Below are positions 35,131 to 44,034 of a stretch of 64,000 bases of DNA, piece by piece. Numbering within the stretch: position 1 is the first letter of the stretch; each line of letters starts with the position of its first letter. Source of the DNA: Larkinella punicea (lineage in GTDB: Bacteria; Bacteroidota; Bacteroidia; Cytophagales; Spirosomataceae); NCBI RefSeq assembly GCF_003334855.1, contig NZ_QOWE01000002.1, forward strand, positions 364,150-428,149, read 5' to 3'. The notes under the pieces were generated by a model. That model was not told where the DNA came from. It did no database searches and saw only the letters and a program-made list of their open reading frames with translations. A program made the translations under genes and the position numbers.

Positions 35131-35964
35131 ATGGCTTACGGATTATTGAAAGGCAAGCGAGGAATCATCACCGGAGCATTGGATGAAAAATCCATTGCCT
35201 GGAAAGTAGCACTGAAAGCGAAAGAAGAAGGCGCAACGTTCACGCTTTCCAACGCACCGATAGCCATGCGAATGGGTGCGATCAAGCAACTGGCGGAGCA
35301 ATGCGACGCCGAAATCATTTCCGCCGACGCAACGTCTTTAGAGGATATTGAGAACCTGTATACCAAATCAATGGACGTGTTGGGCGGCAAAATCGACTTC
35401 GTGCTGCACTCCATCGGCATGAGCCCCAACATCCGCAAGAACAAACCGTACGGCGATCTGAACTACGAATGGTATCAGAAAAGCCTCGACGTTTCGGCCC
35501 TGTCGTTTCATAAAATGATGCAGACCGCCGAAAAACTGGACGCCATCAATGAGTGGGGATCGTTTGTCGCCCTGAGCTACATTGCTGCCCAACGGACGTT
35601 CCCGTTCTATACCGACATGGCGGATGCCAAAGCCGTGCTCGAATCCATCGCCCGGGGTTACGGCTACCGCTACGGTAAACTGAAAAATGTTCGCGTCAAT
35701 ACCGTTTCTCAGTCGCCGACGATGACAACCGCCGGTTCCGGCGTAGGTGGTTTCGACGTTTTCTACGAATACGCCGGCATTATGTCTCCGCTGGGCAACG
35801 CCACCGCCGAAGATTGTGCCAACTACGTCATCACGCTCTTCAGCGACCTGACCCGCATGGTTACGATGCAAAATCTGCTGCACGACGGCGGTTTCTCCAG
35901 CGTCGGCATTTCTGAAGATATGGCCGTGAAACTGACGCAGGTGCATCAGCAACAGCAACAGTAA
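35131..35964 (+). CDS. fabI: Enoyl-[acyl-carrier-protein] reductase (NADH)
   Basis: A 277-residue short-chain dehydrogenase that performs the last step of each fatty acid elongation cycle. The NADH site GALDEKSIAWKVA (16-28) is the FabI variant of the Rossmann loop; SIGMSPN is near 94, and the catalytic Tyr and Lys lie in FYTDMADAK with the Y-x6-K spacing of the family. The length is about 15 residues more than E. coli FabI, with a Gln-rich tail (HQQQQQ). It is the target class of triclosan. It converges on sbcC. Confidence 0.96.
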   Translation: MAYGLLKGKRGIITGALDEKSIAWKVALKAKEEGATFTLSNAPIAMRMGAIKQLAEQCDAEIISADATSLEDIENLYTKSMDVLGGKIDFVLHSIGMSPNIRKNKPYGDLNYEWYQKSLDVSALSFHKMMQTAEKLDAINEWGSFVALSYIAAQRTFPFYTDMADAKAVLESIARGYGYRYGKLKNVRVNTVSQSPTMTTAGSGVGGFDVFYEYAGIMSPLGNATAEDCANYVITLFSDLTRMVTMQNLLHDGGFSSVGISEDMAVKLTQVHQQQQQ

Positions 35965-36047
35965 AAAAGAAGGAATACCGGAGAAGGGAGGAAAGGATGA
36001 AAGGGAGCCACTGGCACGTTTGTCCTTTTCTCCCTTTTCTGTTCTTA

Positions 36048-39000
36048 TCACACTTCAATCACACTGATCTTACTATTGCCGTCCATTCCTTTCTCCACCT
36101 GAATCTGTACGCTGATCCGCTCTTTAATTTCGTGGCGGTGGGAAATAATGCCGATAGTTTTCTTGCTGTCGTGCTGCAATTTTTCCAGCATCGCAACCGC
36201 CGTATCGAGCGTATCAGGGTCGAGTGTGCCGAAGCCTTCGTCAATGAACAGACTTTCAATCTGGACGTTTTGGGAAGCCAGATCGGATAAACCCAACGCC
36301 AGCGCCAGACTCAGCGTAAACGTTTCGCCCCCCGACAGGCTCGACACCGAGCGTTCGGTGCTGCCCTGGTAGAGATCCACAACGTAGAGTTCGTCCTGCC
36401 CGTCGCGCGGTTTTAACAATAAATACCGATCCGACAGCTCTTTCAACCGGCGATTCGCCAAACCGATCAGTTGCGCCAGCGTCAATCCCTGCGCAAACTT
36501 GCTGTAATCGTCGCCTTTCGCGCTGCCAATCAGTCGGTCCAGCTCCCGCCAGGGCCGGGCTTCGGTTTCGAGTTTTTCGAGGTCTTTGGTCAGTTGTTTG
36601 AATTTTCGACGTTTCTCCTTGTCTTCCTCCAGTTGTCGTTTGTAATACCCGATATTTTCCCGCTCACCGGATTCTTCTTTTTTGGTGATCTGAAGTTTGG
36701 CCGTTATTTCATCCAGCGGCAAGGCGGTTTGGCAGGCGTCGGCAGCTTCCCGGCGTTTCTGCGTTTCTTCCTGCTGCTTCCGAACGATCTCGTCTGCTTC
36801 TCTTTCCAGGGCGGTTTTCAGTTCCTGCCACTGCCGGACTTTCGGCGTTTCGAGCAAACAGGCGCGGGCATCGGTCAGGTCGGCAAAACCGCGTTCGGCC
36901 AAAACCGGCTGTAATTCGGTCGTCAGCGTTTGGTAGCTTTTATCCGAATCAGCATAGTTGGCGGTGGCCTTTTCGAGCAGGCTCCGCTGCGCACTGATTT
37001 TTGCCCGAACGGTAGTATACTGATTGACAAGTTGTTCACATTGAAACCGCACATCATCGCCCACAAACAACTGCTCCTTTTGCGCTTTTAGCAATTCCGC
37101 CTGAGTTTTACTCTGCTGCACGGTTTCCAGGTCACCCGAAAGCCGTCGTAACAGACTTTCTTCCTCCCAGAGCGTTTGAATCTGGTTCAGTTCTTTCCGC
37201 TGAATCTGAATCTCCTGCTGGGCGTCTCTGATTTGCTCCGGCGACAGCGTTGGGTCCAGCGCGAGTGTGGTCAACCGGTTTGAAATGAAGTTCCGTTTTT
37301 CAGAATAGGCTTTTCGAAGCGCGTTCCGCTGTTCGGAATACAGCTCCAGTTCCGACTGTATTTTCAGCAGTTTGCCCTGCAAGGTATCAAACTGCTTTTT
37401 CTTATGCTCCAGATCCTTCGTAGCCAGGCGCAATTCCAGTTCCAGTTTGCCGGTCTGGTTGATGTAATGCTGGGCGTATGGATGGTCCAGCGAACCGCAC
37501 AACGGGCAGGGTTCGCCGTCCTGCAAAGCCTTCCGCAACTCTTCCAGATCCGCTTCTTCGGCCAGTCGCCGTTTGGTGTTCTGAAGTTGTTCTATTTTCT
37601 GCTGAAGCCCTTCCACCTCCGCCAATAGCTGGCCCAACGGTTTTTGGTGTTCGTTCAAAAAAGCGGTATGGTCATTGATTTTGCCGTTCAGCGTCGTTCC
37701 GTCGAGTAGTCGCTCCTGTTGCTGAATGAGCAACAGGAGCAGTTCGGCCAGATTTCCGTCCTGTTCCAGCAGCCGGTTTAATTCGTCCTGAATCGAAGCC
37801 GGGGTTAGGGCCGCGTAATCCTGCTCAATCTGCACCAATTGAACGTTCAACTCATGCAATCGCCCATTGACCGACGCCGTCATCTGGTCGACATGCCGCA
37901 AATCAAGCGACTTAAACCACACCAGTTTCGTACTTTCCAGTTCTTTTTTGATCGAACTGAACGCCGGTTTGGCTTTATCCCGTTCAGTTTGGTACCGGTT
38001 GGTTAGATCCAGCACGGTTTCCCGAAAGTCGTTCAACTCTTTTTCAAAGGTCTGTTCCGACAGCCCGGTTTTCTGCGTCAGCGTTTGCGCTTTCCCCATC
38101 AAAACCGTCTGCTGGTTTTCCAGATCGCGCAGATTCGTGCGGGCCGTTTGCTGGTCCTGTTCGGCGGTTTTGCGGTTCCGCTCGGCGTTGGTAATATCGG
38201 AGAAGTGAGCAGCCAAATCGGCGACCTGCTCGTGGCGTTGCAGTCGCAGCGCATCCGGCACAAAAGCCTGTTTTTTTTCTTCCGACACCTGCTGCCGCTT
38301 GGTCAAAACCGCAAGCTGCTGATCGGCATCGGCAATCTGGCGCAGAAACTGTTCCTCGTTCGTGTAAAAGACAATCTCTTTGGCGAGTTCATCCAGCCGA
38401 CTACCAATCGCTTTCTGGCGGGTTTTGAGTTCCTCGACCTGCTCGTCGTTCAATACTTTGATCAGCTCGACTTCCTGCCGTTTGTCCTTGATACGTTCGT
38501 CGTACGTTTTATTGACCGCGTGCGCCCGCTGACCCAATTGCCGGTAAATTTCGGTGCCGGTAATTCGTTCCAGCATCTTGCTCCGTTCGGCCGCCCGCGA
38601 CTTCAGAAACTGGTCGAACGCACCCTGCGCCAGCACGATAGACCGGATAAACTGGTCGTAGGTCAGGCCAATGAGTTCTTCGTTCTTCTTCGGAAATTCA
38701 CTTAATCCTTTGATCGGTAACAACTGACCTTCCGTTTGCCCTTCGGGGAGAAAGGCAATTTCCATTTCGTAGTTGTTCCAGTTGCCGTTGCGGTTTTTCT
38801 TGATCGACCAGCGCGAACGGTAGGCTTTCCCGCCCACTTCATACTCAATCTCCGCATAAGCCGCCGTACCCGGTTCCCGGGCCGCCTGCTGATTGACCAG
38901 GATGCCTTCGTCGATGATGCTGGTGTTGGAAATACCGCCCGAAATCCGCGGTACCCGGTTGAACAACGCCAGCGTAATGACGTCCAGCAAAGTCGATTTT

Positions 39001-39128
39001 CCGGCTCCGGTTGGACCAGCAATGACAAACAGGCCGGTACTGTTCAGCAGCCCTTCGTTAAACTGAATCGGCGGGTGTTCGCCGTAAAAGGAATTGATGT
39101 TACGAAAGCGAATTTGTCGGATTTTCAT
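36048..39128 (-). CDS. sbcC: DNA repair exonuclease subunit SbcC (Rad50-like)
   Basis: A 1026-residue SMC-like ATPase. The N-terminal Walker A GPTGAGKST is at 38-46, two long coiled coils (about 190-510 and 580-880) flank a zinc hook CPLCGS near 540, and the C-terminal head has signature SSLSGGETF near 930 and Walker B SLFIDEGFGTLD near 960. With SbcD it binds and opens DNA ends and hairpins, including palindromes. I use the ATG at 39128 (MKIRQIRFRNI); the longer upstream frame is a shadow of sbcD. It overlaps the sbcD 3' end by 29 bases, so the two are co-translated. Confidence 0.96.
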   Translation of the reverse strand: MKIRQIRFRNINSFYGEHPPIQFNEGLLNSTGLFVIAGPTGAGKSTLLDVITLALFNRVPRISGGISNTSIIDEGILVNQQAAREPGTAAYAEIEYEVGGKAYRSRWSIKKNRNGNWNNYEMEIAFLPEGQTEGQLLPIKGLSEFPKKNEELIGLTYDQFIRSIVLAQGAFDQFLKSRAAERSKMLERITGTEIYRQLGQRAHAVNKTYDERIKDKRQEVELIKVLNDEQVEELKTRQKAIGSRLDELAKEIVFYTNEEQFLRQIADADQQLAVLTKRQQVSEEKKQAFVPDALRLQRHEQVADLAAHFSDITNAERNRKTAEQDQQTARTNLRDLENQQTVLMGKAQTLTQKTGLSEQTFEKELNDFRETVLDLTNRYQTERDKAKPAFSSIKKELESTKLVWFKSLDLRHVDQMTASVNGRLHELNVQLVQIEQDYAALTPASIQDELNRLLEQDGNLAELLLLLIQQQERLLDGTTLNGKINDHTAFLNEHQKPLGQLLAEVEGLQQKIEQLQNTKRRLAEEADLEELRKALQDGEPCPLCGSLDHPYAQHYINQTGKLELELRLATKDLEHKKKQFDTLQGKLLKIQSELELYSEQRNALRKAYSEKRNFISNRLTTLALDPTLSPEQIRDAQQEIQIQRKELNQIQTLWEEESLLRRLSGDLETVQQSKTQAELLKAQKEQLFVGDDVRFQCEQLVNQYTTVRAKISAQRSLLEKATANYADSDKSYQTLTTELQPVLAERGFADLTDARACLLETPKVRQWQELKTALEREADEIVRKQQEETQKRREAADACQTALPLDEITAKLQITKKEESGERENIGYYKRQLEEDKEKRRKFKQLTKDLEKLETEARPWRELDRLIGSAKGDDYSKFAQGLTLAQLIGLANRRLKELSDRYLLLKPRDGQDELYVVDLYQGSTERSVSSLSGGETFTLSLALALGLSDLASQNVQIESLFIDEGFGTLDPDTLDTAVAMLEKLQHDSKKTIGIISHRHEIKERISVQIQVEKGMDGNSKISVIEV

Positions 39129-40362
39129 GCAGGAGTACAGGATGGGCTGCTTGTTCCGTAACCAAACGATACAATTCTTTATACGCTTCCAGAAGCGCGG
39201 TCCGCTCGTCGCCCTCGACCAGCGACGCATCCAGCCGACGGCCAAACACATCGAGGTACGAAAGGTCCTGCAACTGCGTGTCGGCCACGTAAAGCGAGTC
39301 TAACCCTTTTAATTTATTGCGAAAAATCAACCGGGACTTGGCAATCAGAAACGGCGCTTCGGCATAATCGCGCTGCAACTGCTCAAAATGCTGCCGAACC
39401 GTCAGGCTTTCGTTCTCTTCTTCGACCAGAATTTCCACCATCGTGGCCAGCGCATCGGTTTCTTCCAGTTTTTCCAGCGTCTCCCGAACGGCATCCAGCG
39501 TTCCGGCCACCTGCCGCAACGAGCGGAAATGCGGAACCGGAACGGATTCAATGGTTTTGATTTTGCCATTTTCAACCGTCAATTCCAGCACCTGATGCCG
39601 GTTGTCGCGTTCGGCAAAACTCAGCGGAAGCGGAGCACCACTGTAGCGAACGGTTTCAAGTCCGCCAATCTGCTGCGGTACGTGAATGTGTCCCAGCGCC
39701 ACGTAGTCGAAACCGGGCGGAAAATGCTCCGACGAAAAAGCCGCCTGACCGCCCACCGCGTGAATTTCCCGTTCACTTTCCGGCGAAACCGTCGCGCCAT
39801 TGACGTACAAATGGCCCATCGCCAAAACCGGCACATCGCGGTATTCCGTCTGGCAATGATCGACAATGCGTTCGTAATGATTCCGGATGCCCATCCGCAC
39901 GGCTTCAACACGGTCTTCGTAGGTCTGACCCGAAATGGATTGCCGCAAATCGCTGTCGCGGAGATAGGGAACGGCAGCCACCAGCAAATCGATGGAACCG
40001 GTGGTCAGCCGAATCACTTCTTCGGCGCAATCGCCGGTTGTGCAGCCGATGACGTGAATATTGAGGTGCCGAAGCAGTTCGCGCGGGGCGTTGAGCTTAC
40101 TGGGAGAATCGTGATTGCCGCCGGTGATGATGATCCGGCGTTCCAGCGGCAGCATTCGGGTCAGAAACTGGTAATACAACTGCATCGACCCGTCGTTGGG
40201 GTTCGTCGTATCGAAAATATCCCCCGAAATGATCAGCACATCGATCTCCCGACTTTCGACGGTTTCGGCCAGCCAGTCCAGAAACCGGACGTGATCGTCG
40301 CGGAGTTCATGCTTATACAGTCGTTTCCCTAAATGCCAGTCTGCGGTATGCAGAATTTTCAT
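39100..40362 (-). CDS. sbcD: DNA repair exonuclease subunit SbcD (Mre11-like)
   Basis: A 420-residue metallophosphoesterase nuclease. Metal motifs are ADWHLGK (7-13), SGDIFDTTN near 47, GGNHDSPSKL near 80, and GHIHVPQQ near 215. The C-terminal third is the capping domain that contacts SbcC. The complex cleaves hairpins and processes DNA double-strand ends. The abundance of long inverted repeats in this window gives SbcCD obvious substrates in this genome; that link is inference. It starts at the ATG at 40362 and overlaps sbcC by 29 bases. Confidence 0.95.
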   Translation of the reverse strand: MKILHTADWHLGKRLYKHELRDDHVRFLDWLAETVESREIDVLIISGDIFDTTNPNDGSMQLYYQFLTRMLPLERRIIITGGNHDSPSKLNAPRELLRHLNIHVIGCTTGDCAEEVIRLTTGSIDLLVAAVPYLRDSDLRQSISGQTYEDRVEAVRMGIRNHYERIVDHCQTEYRDVPVLAMGHLYVNGATVSPESEREIHAVGGQAAFSSEHFPPGFDYVALGHIHVPQQIGGLETVRYSGAPLPLSFAERDNRHQVLELTVENGKIKTIESVPVPHFRSLRQVAGTLDAVRETLEKLEETDALATMVEILVEEENESLTVRQHFEQLQRDYAEAPFLIAKSRLIFRNKLKGLDSLYVADTQLQDLSYLDVFGRRLDASLVEGDERTALLEAYKELYRLVTEQAAHPVLLHENPTNSLS

Positions 40363-40438
40363 ATGCCAGTGCTTCTAATACCGGAAGTTAGCGAAAAATA
40401 CCGGATGCTGGCGAAAATCAAAAGCGGAAAATAACGAA

Positions 40439-41224
40439 TCAGGCCTGGTACAGGGCGGGTTGCGACTCGGCTTTTTCGAGTTCGGAGCTATAATACAGGA
40501 GGTTCCAGTTGCCGTCGTGATCTTCGACCAGTGCGCTCAGCGATTCCACCCAGTCGCCGGAATTCATGTAAATCAGGTCGTCGAACTGGCGGATGGCCGG
40601 TTGGTGAATGTGGCCGCAAATGACGCCGTCGCAGTTTCGGGCTTTGGCCAGTTCGGTCAGTTTTTCTTCAAAATCCGAGATGTAACTCACCGCCTGTTTC
40701 ACCCGGCTTTTGATCTTCTGCGACAGCGAATAATACGAAAGTCCCCGCCAGGCGCGGTAATTGTTGTAAAATTTGTTGACCCAAAGCAGAAACGTGTAGC
40801 CGATATCGCCCAGGTAGGCCAGCCATTTCATCTGCGTCGTGATGGTATCGAAAACGTCGCCGTGGGTAATATAAAACCGCTTTTCGCCGGAATTCAGAAC
40901 GTAATCTTTCCGGATAGAAAAGAATTTCCCAAGCCGCAACGGCATGATCTGATCCAGAAAATCGTCGTGATTGCCGCGCAGGTAGATCACGCGGGTGTCG
41001 TGCCGGTCCATCGCCTTCAAAATGGCCCGCCAGAACGCCGTGTGTTTCTTTTTCCACTCGCCCCCCCGGCGAAGTTGCCAGCCGTCGATGATATCGCCGT
41101 TCAGAATTAATTTCTGACAACTGTAGTACTTCAAAAAGTCAGTGACTTCCTTTGCCTTCGAACCGCTCGTTCCCAAATGCACATCCGAAATGACGATCGT
41201 TCGGAAATGAGTGTTTTGTTTCAT
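40439..41224 (-). CDS. UDP-2,3-diacylglucosamine diphosphatase-like phosphoesterase
   Basis: A 261-residue calcineurin-like phosphoesterase. Motifs are SDVHLG (13-18), NGDIIDGWQL (42-51), RGNHDDFL near 82, THGDVFDT near 114 and GHIHQP near 205. The pattern around GDIIDGWQLRRGG is that of the LpxH-like branch found in Bacteroidota, which hydrolyses UDP-2,3-diacylglucosamine in lipid A synthesis. I use the ATG at 41224 (MKQNTHFRT); the longer frame adds 14 unconserved residues. It is divergent from the acyltransferase gene at 41339. Confidence 0.82.
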   Translation of the reverse strand: MKQNTHFRTIVISDVHLGTSGSKAKEVTDFLKYYSCQKLILNGDIIDGWQLRRGGEWKKKHTAFWRAILKAMDRHDTRVIYLRGNHDDFLDQIMPLRLGKFFSIRKDYVLNSGEKRFYITHGDVFDTITTQMKWLAYLGDIGYTFLLWVNKFYNNYRAWRGLSYYSLSQKIKSRVKQAVSYISDFEEKLTELAKARNCDGVICGHIHQPAIRQFDDLIYMNSGDWVESLSALVEDHDGNWNLLYYSSELEKAESQPALYQA

Positions 41225-41338
41225 GTCCGAAAATACGGTTTGATTATGAGTCTGGTATTTCCTCAATTTTACCGGATTGCAAACTTTTTCGGACGGTTAT
41301 GTGGTTTGTTAACAATACCTTAATGTAATTCAATCAAC

Positions 41339-41974
41339 ATGGAGAATCCGGTACTCATCTTGGGAGCAGGCAGTTTGGGCGTCACGGCGTTGGACATTTT
41401 TCAGCGCAACGGTGTGGTCGTCTACGGTTTGCTGGATGACGATAAAAAATTACACGGCAAAGAATTCGGGGATGTGACGGTGTTGGGCGAAACCGACGAC
41501 GACGGTTTTTTGAAGCTCATCGGCCATAAATGTGAAGCCTTCGTGGCCGTAGACGACACCCGCGTCCGGAAAAAACTGGTCAAAATGCTGAACGACCGGC
41601 GGCACGTCCAGCCCGTCAACGCCATCCACGATACCGCCATCATCTCGGCTACGGCCACCCTCGGCCACGGGAATCTGATTACGGCCCGGGTCGTCATTAA
41701 CCCTTTTGCCGAAATCGGACAGCATTGCATCATTCAGTCGGGCTCGGTCATCGAGTCGCAGACCAAACTTGGCGATTTTGTCCACATCGGAACGGGCAGT
41801 TCCATTAATTCGGCCGTCACCATCGAAGAAGGTGCTTTCATCGGTACGGGTGTAACGGTCATTGCGGGCGTCACCATTGGCAAAAACGCCCGGATCGGCG
41901 CGGGATCGGTGGTGATCGAAAACGTGGAAGCCGGGACGACGGTGTTCGGTAATCCGGCGAAAAAAGTCGGGTAA
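41339..41974 (+). CDS. NeuD/PglD-type sugar O- or N-acyltransferase
   Basis: A 211-residue protein with an N-terminal Rossmann-like part (VLILGAGSLGVTALDIF, 5-21) that binds the sugar nucleotide and a C-terminal left-handed beta-helix of hexapeptide repeats (from about 95: AIISATATLGHGNLI ... GTGVTVIAGVTIGKNARIGAGSVV) that binds acetyl-CoA. Such enzymes acetylate sialic acid or UDP-amino sugars for surface glycans. No partner glycan genes lie next to it, so substrate is open. A GCGGAG-family hairpin follows 18 bases after its stop. Confidence 0.85.
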   Translation: MENPVLILGAGSLGVTALDIFQRNGVVVYGLLDDDKKLHGKEFGDVTVLGETDDDGFLKLIGHKCEAFVAVDDTRVRKKLVKMLNDRRHVQPVNAIHDTAIISATATLGHGNLITARVVINPFAEIGQHCIIQSGSVIESQTKLGDFVHIGTGSSINSAVTIEEGAFIGTGVTVIAGVTIGKNARIGAGSVVIENVEAGTTVFGNPAKKVG

Positions 41975-41991
41975 AAGAGTAATTTGAGTTG

Positions 41992-42083
41992 TTTCGCGGA
42001 GTTGAGCGGAGAAAAGGGGAGTTAAGCAGAGAAAATAAATAACTCCGCTTAACTCTCCTTTTTCTCCGCTCAACTCCGCGAAA
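41992..42083. repeat. GCGGAGTTRAGCGGAG inverted repeat, copy 2
   Basis: Arms of about 40 bases, left TTTCGCGGAGTTGAGCGGAG (from 41992) and its complement ending at 42083, with one indel and two mismatches. Flanked on the left by ATTTGAGTTG, as in copy 3. It lies between the acyltransferase and alpha/beta hydrolase genes. Confidence 0.85.
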
Positions 42084-42104
42084 TCTATTTAAATCCTATC
42101 TAAC

Positions 42105-42229
42105 CGATTTTTACCGAAAATCTCCTCCAAAAGAAGCCGACTTTTCTCCAGTACGAGCATTCCGGCAATCACTGCCAGCGTTTTCCGCAATTCTTACCGC
42201 ATTCCCGTCGATTTTTACCGGTCCTCTCC
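42105..42229. promoter_or_regulatory. Direct repeats CGATTTTTACCG-N4-TCTCC before the hydrolase cluster
   Basis: The 12-mer CGATTTTTACCG occurs at 42105-42116 and 42209-42220, both followed after 4 bases by TCTCC; a degenerate third (ATTCTTACCG) lies at about 42190. Centre spacing is 104 bases. The second copy ends about 60 bases before the ATG at 42290. This could be a regulator binding array. Confidence 0.4.
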
Positions 42230-42289
42230 CGACCATCAGCCGGATCTTTGTCCCGGTCATTTCGAGTAATCATTCTAAAATCATACCTC

Positions 42290-43102
42290 ATGAAAAACTC
42301 CACCTCAAAAACCGTCGTGTTCATTACCGGCGCATTTGTTAGCCACACCTGCTGGGACGAATGGAGAGCGTATTTCGAAAGCAAAAGCTACACCACCTTT
42401 GCACCGCCCTGGCCTTACAAAGACGCCCCGGCCGTTGAACTCCGGGCCCGTCAGCCGAATGACAAGCAACTGGCGCTGCTAACGCTGGGTGAACTGGTCG
42501 ATCATTACGCGGACTTCATCCAGGCACTCCCCGAAAAGCCCATCGTGATCGGGCATTCGTACGGCGGGATGCTGACGCAGATCATGGTAAACCGGGATCT
42601 GGCTGCGGCTGGGGTCGCCATCCACTCCATTCCTCCCCTGGGTGTGTTTCCATACGAGTTTTCGTTTCTGAAAGCCGGCTGGAAATCGCTGGGCATCTTT
42701 ACCGACCTGGAGGAAACGTATCTGATGTCGTTCGAAGACTGGCAATATGCTTTTGTCAATGGCATGCCGCTGGAGGAACAACAGGCTTCGTACGAAAAAT
42801 ACATCATCCCGGAATCGAAAACCGTTGCCCGGGGTGCCCTGACGAATGTCTCCAAAGTGGATTATGCCAAACCGCACGCGCCCCTGCTGTTTACGGCGGG
42901 CGATCTGGACCACATCACCCCGGCTCATTTGAACATCCGCAATTTCAGAGCCTATGAATTCAACGGTTCCGTGCTGGACTACAAATTATTTAGTGGCCGC
43001 AATCACTATGTGCTGGGGCTTCCGACCTGGCAGGAAGACGCCGATTTTATTCTGGACTGGATCGATACGAAAGTTCTGGTGAAAAAAGCCGCTTCAGTGT
43101 AA
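42290..43102 (+). CDS. Alpha/beta hydrolase 1
   Basis: A 270-residue cytoplasmic alpha/beta fold protein. The nucleophile elbow GHSYGG has Ser at about residue 90; the catalytic Asp and His are probably in TAGDLDHITP near 205 and SGRNHYVLG near 242. I use the ATG at 42290 (MKNSTSKTVVF), since the longer frame adds 14 residues that run before any conserved strand. It opens a row of three different alpha/beta hydrolase genes. Substrate unknown; candidates are esters or short acyl compounds. Confidence 0.82.
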   Translation: MKNSTSKTVVFITGAFVSHTCWDEWRAYFESKSYTTFAPPWPYKDAPAVELRARQPNDKQLALLTLGELVDHYADFIQALPEKPIVIGHSYGGMLTQIMVNRDLAAAGVAIHSIPPLGVFPYEFSFLKAGWKSLGIFTDLEETYLMSFEDWQYAFVNGMPLEEQQASYEKYIIPESKTVARGALTNVSKVDYAKPHAPLLFTAGDLDHITPAHLNIRNFRAYEFNGSVLDYKLFSGRNHYVLGLPTWQEDADFILDWIDTKVLVKKAASV

Positions 43103-43200
43103 CCGCCAAAAACGCTGCGTATACAAAATACCGTTCTTTTACTCCACACCATTCTTTTTGATTCTAACCACACTTTTTATCTCATAAACACGCTGAAATC

Positions 43201-44004
43201 ATGAAATTTCTCCTGATGCTTATTGTCCTGGCCTGTCCGTTTCTGGCAACGTCCTGCGACGACGACGAAACGGAAGCGGCCCCCAAACCGACCTTCGTAT
43301 TTGTACATGGTACGTTCGCCGATGAGTCGGCCTGGCAGTTGATCAAACCCAAGCTGGAACAGGCTGGTTATTCGGTGGTTGCCTTTAATTTGCCCGCCCA
43401 CGGCACCGATCCGACGCCCGTGAGCAAAGCCAATTTTGAGTTGTATGTCAGCACGGTTGTCCAGAAAATCAACGCCATTTCGGGGAAAGTGGTTTTGCTC
43501 GGTCACAGCATGGGCGGCATGGTCGTTACCCAGGTGGCGGAGCAGATTCCGGCCAAAATCGAAAAACTGGTGTATCTGTGTGCTTTTCTGCCTAAAAACG
43601 GCCAGACGCTCTACGAACTGGCCAGTTCCGATACCGAAAGTTTGCTGGGACGCAGCCTGCACCCGGAAGCAGATGGCCTGACGGCTTCGCTGCCGCCGAA
43701 TGTGCTGGTTCAGGTTTTTGCCGTCGATGCGCCGGAAGCCATTCAGAAAGAGGTGGCGAAAACCCGGCCGGAACCGCTGGCGGTTTTTGCGGCCAAGGCC
43801 AGCCTGACGGACGCCAACTTCGGTAAAATCCCCAAATACTACATCAAAACGCTGAAAGATGAGGGCGTTACGCCCACGTTACAGCAACGAATGATCGACG
43901 GCTACCCGGGCAAAATTGCAAAAATCTACACGATGAACACGAGCCACAGCCCCTACTGGGCCAAACCGGACGAACTGGTGACCATTTTGAAGGAGATTAA
44001 CTAA
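43201..44004 (+). CDS. Alpha/beta hydrolase 2, lipoprotein
   Basis: A 267-residue protein with a lipoprotein signal ending ATSC (C19), so it is anchored in the envelope. The fold begins at TFVFVHGTFADESAW with an oxyanion HG, and the nucleophile elbow is LGHSMGG with Ser about 103; the catalytic His is probably in NTSHSPYWA near 248. The pattern resembles plant salicylate/methyl-ester esterases and hydroxynitrile lyases and the bacterial EstC group. It lies 98 bases after hydrolase 1 and 30 bases before hydrolase 3. Confidence 0.82.
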   Translation: MKFLLMLIVLACPFLATSCDDDETEAAPKPTFVFVHGTFADESAWQLIKPKLEQAGYSVVAFNLPAHGTDPTPVSKANFELYVSTVVQKINAISGKVVLLGHSMGGMVVTQVAEQIPAKIEKLVYLCAFLPKNGQTLYELASSDTESLLGRSLHPEADGLTASLPPNVLVQVFAVDAPEAIQKEVAKTRPEPLAVFAAKASLTDANFGKIPKYYIKTLKDEGVTPTLQQRMIDGYPGKIAKIYTMNTSHSPYWAKPDELVTILKEIN

Positions 44005-44034
44005 GTCATTTCATCTACTTCTCTTTAAACGAAC

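Noticed and set aside
35965..36047. Possible inverted repeat between fabI and sbcC
   Set aside because: Purine-rich GAAGGGAGGAAAGG and pyrimidine-rich CTTTTCTCCCTTTTC blocks pair only imperfectly; too weak to call an element.
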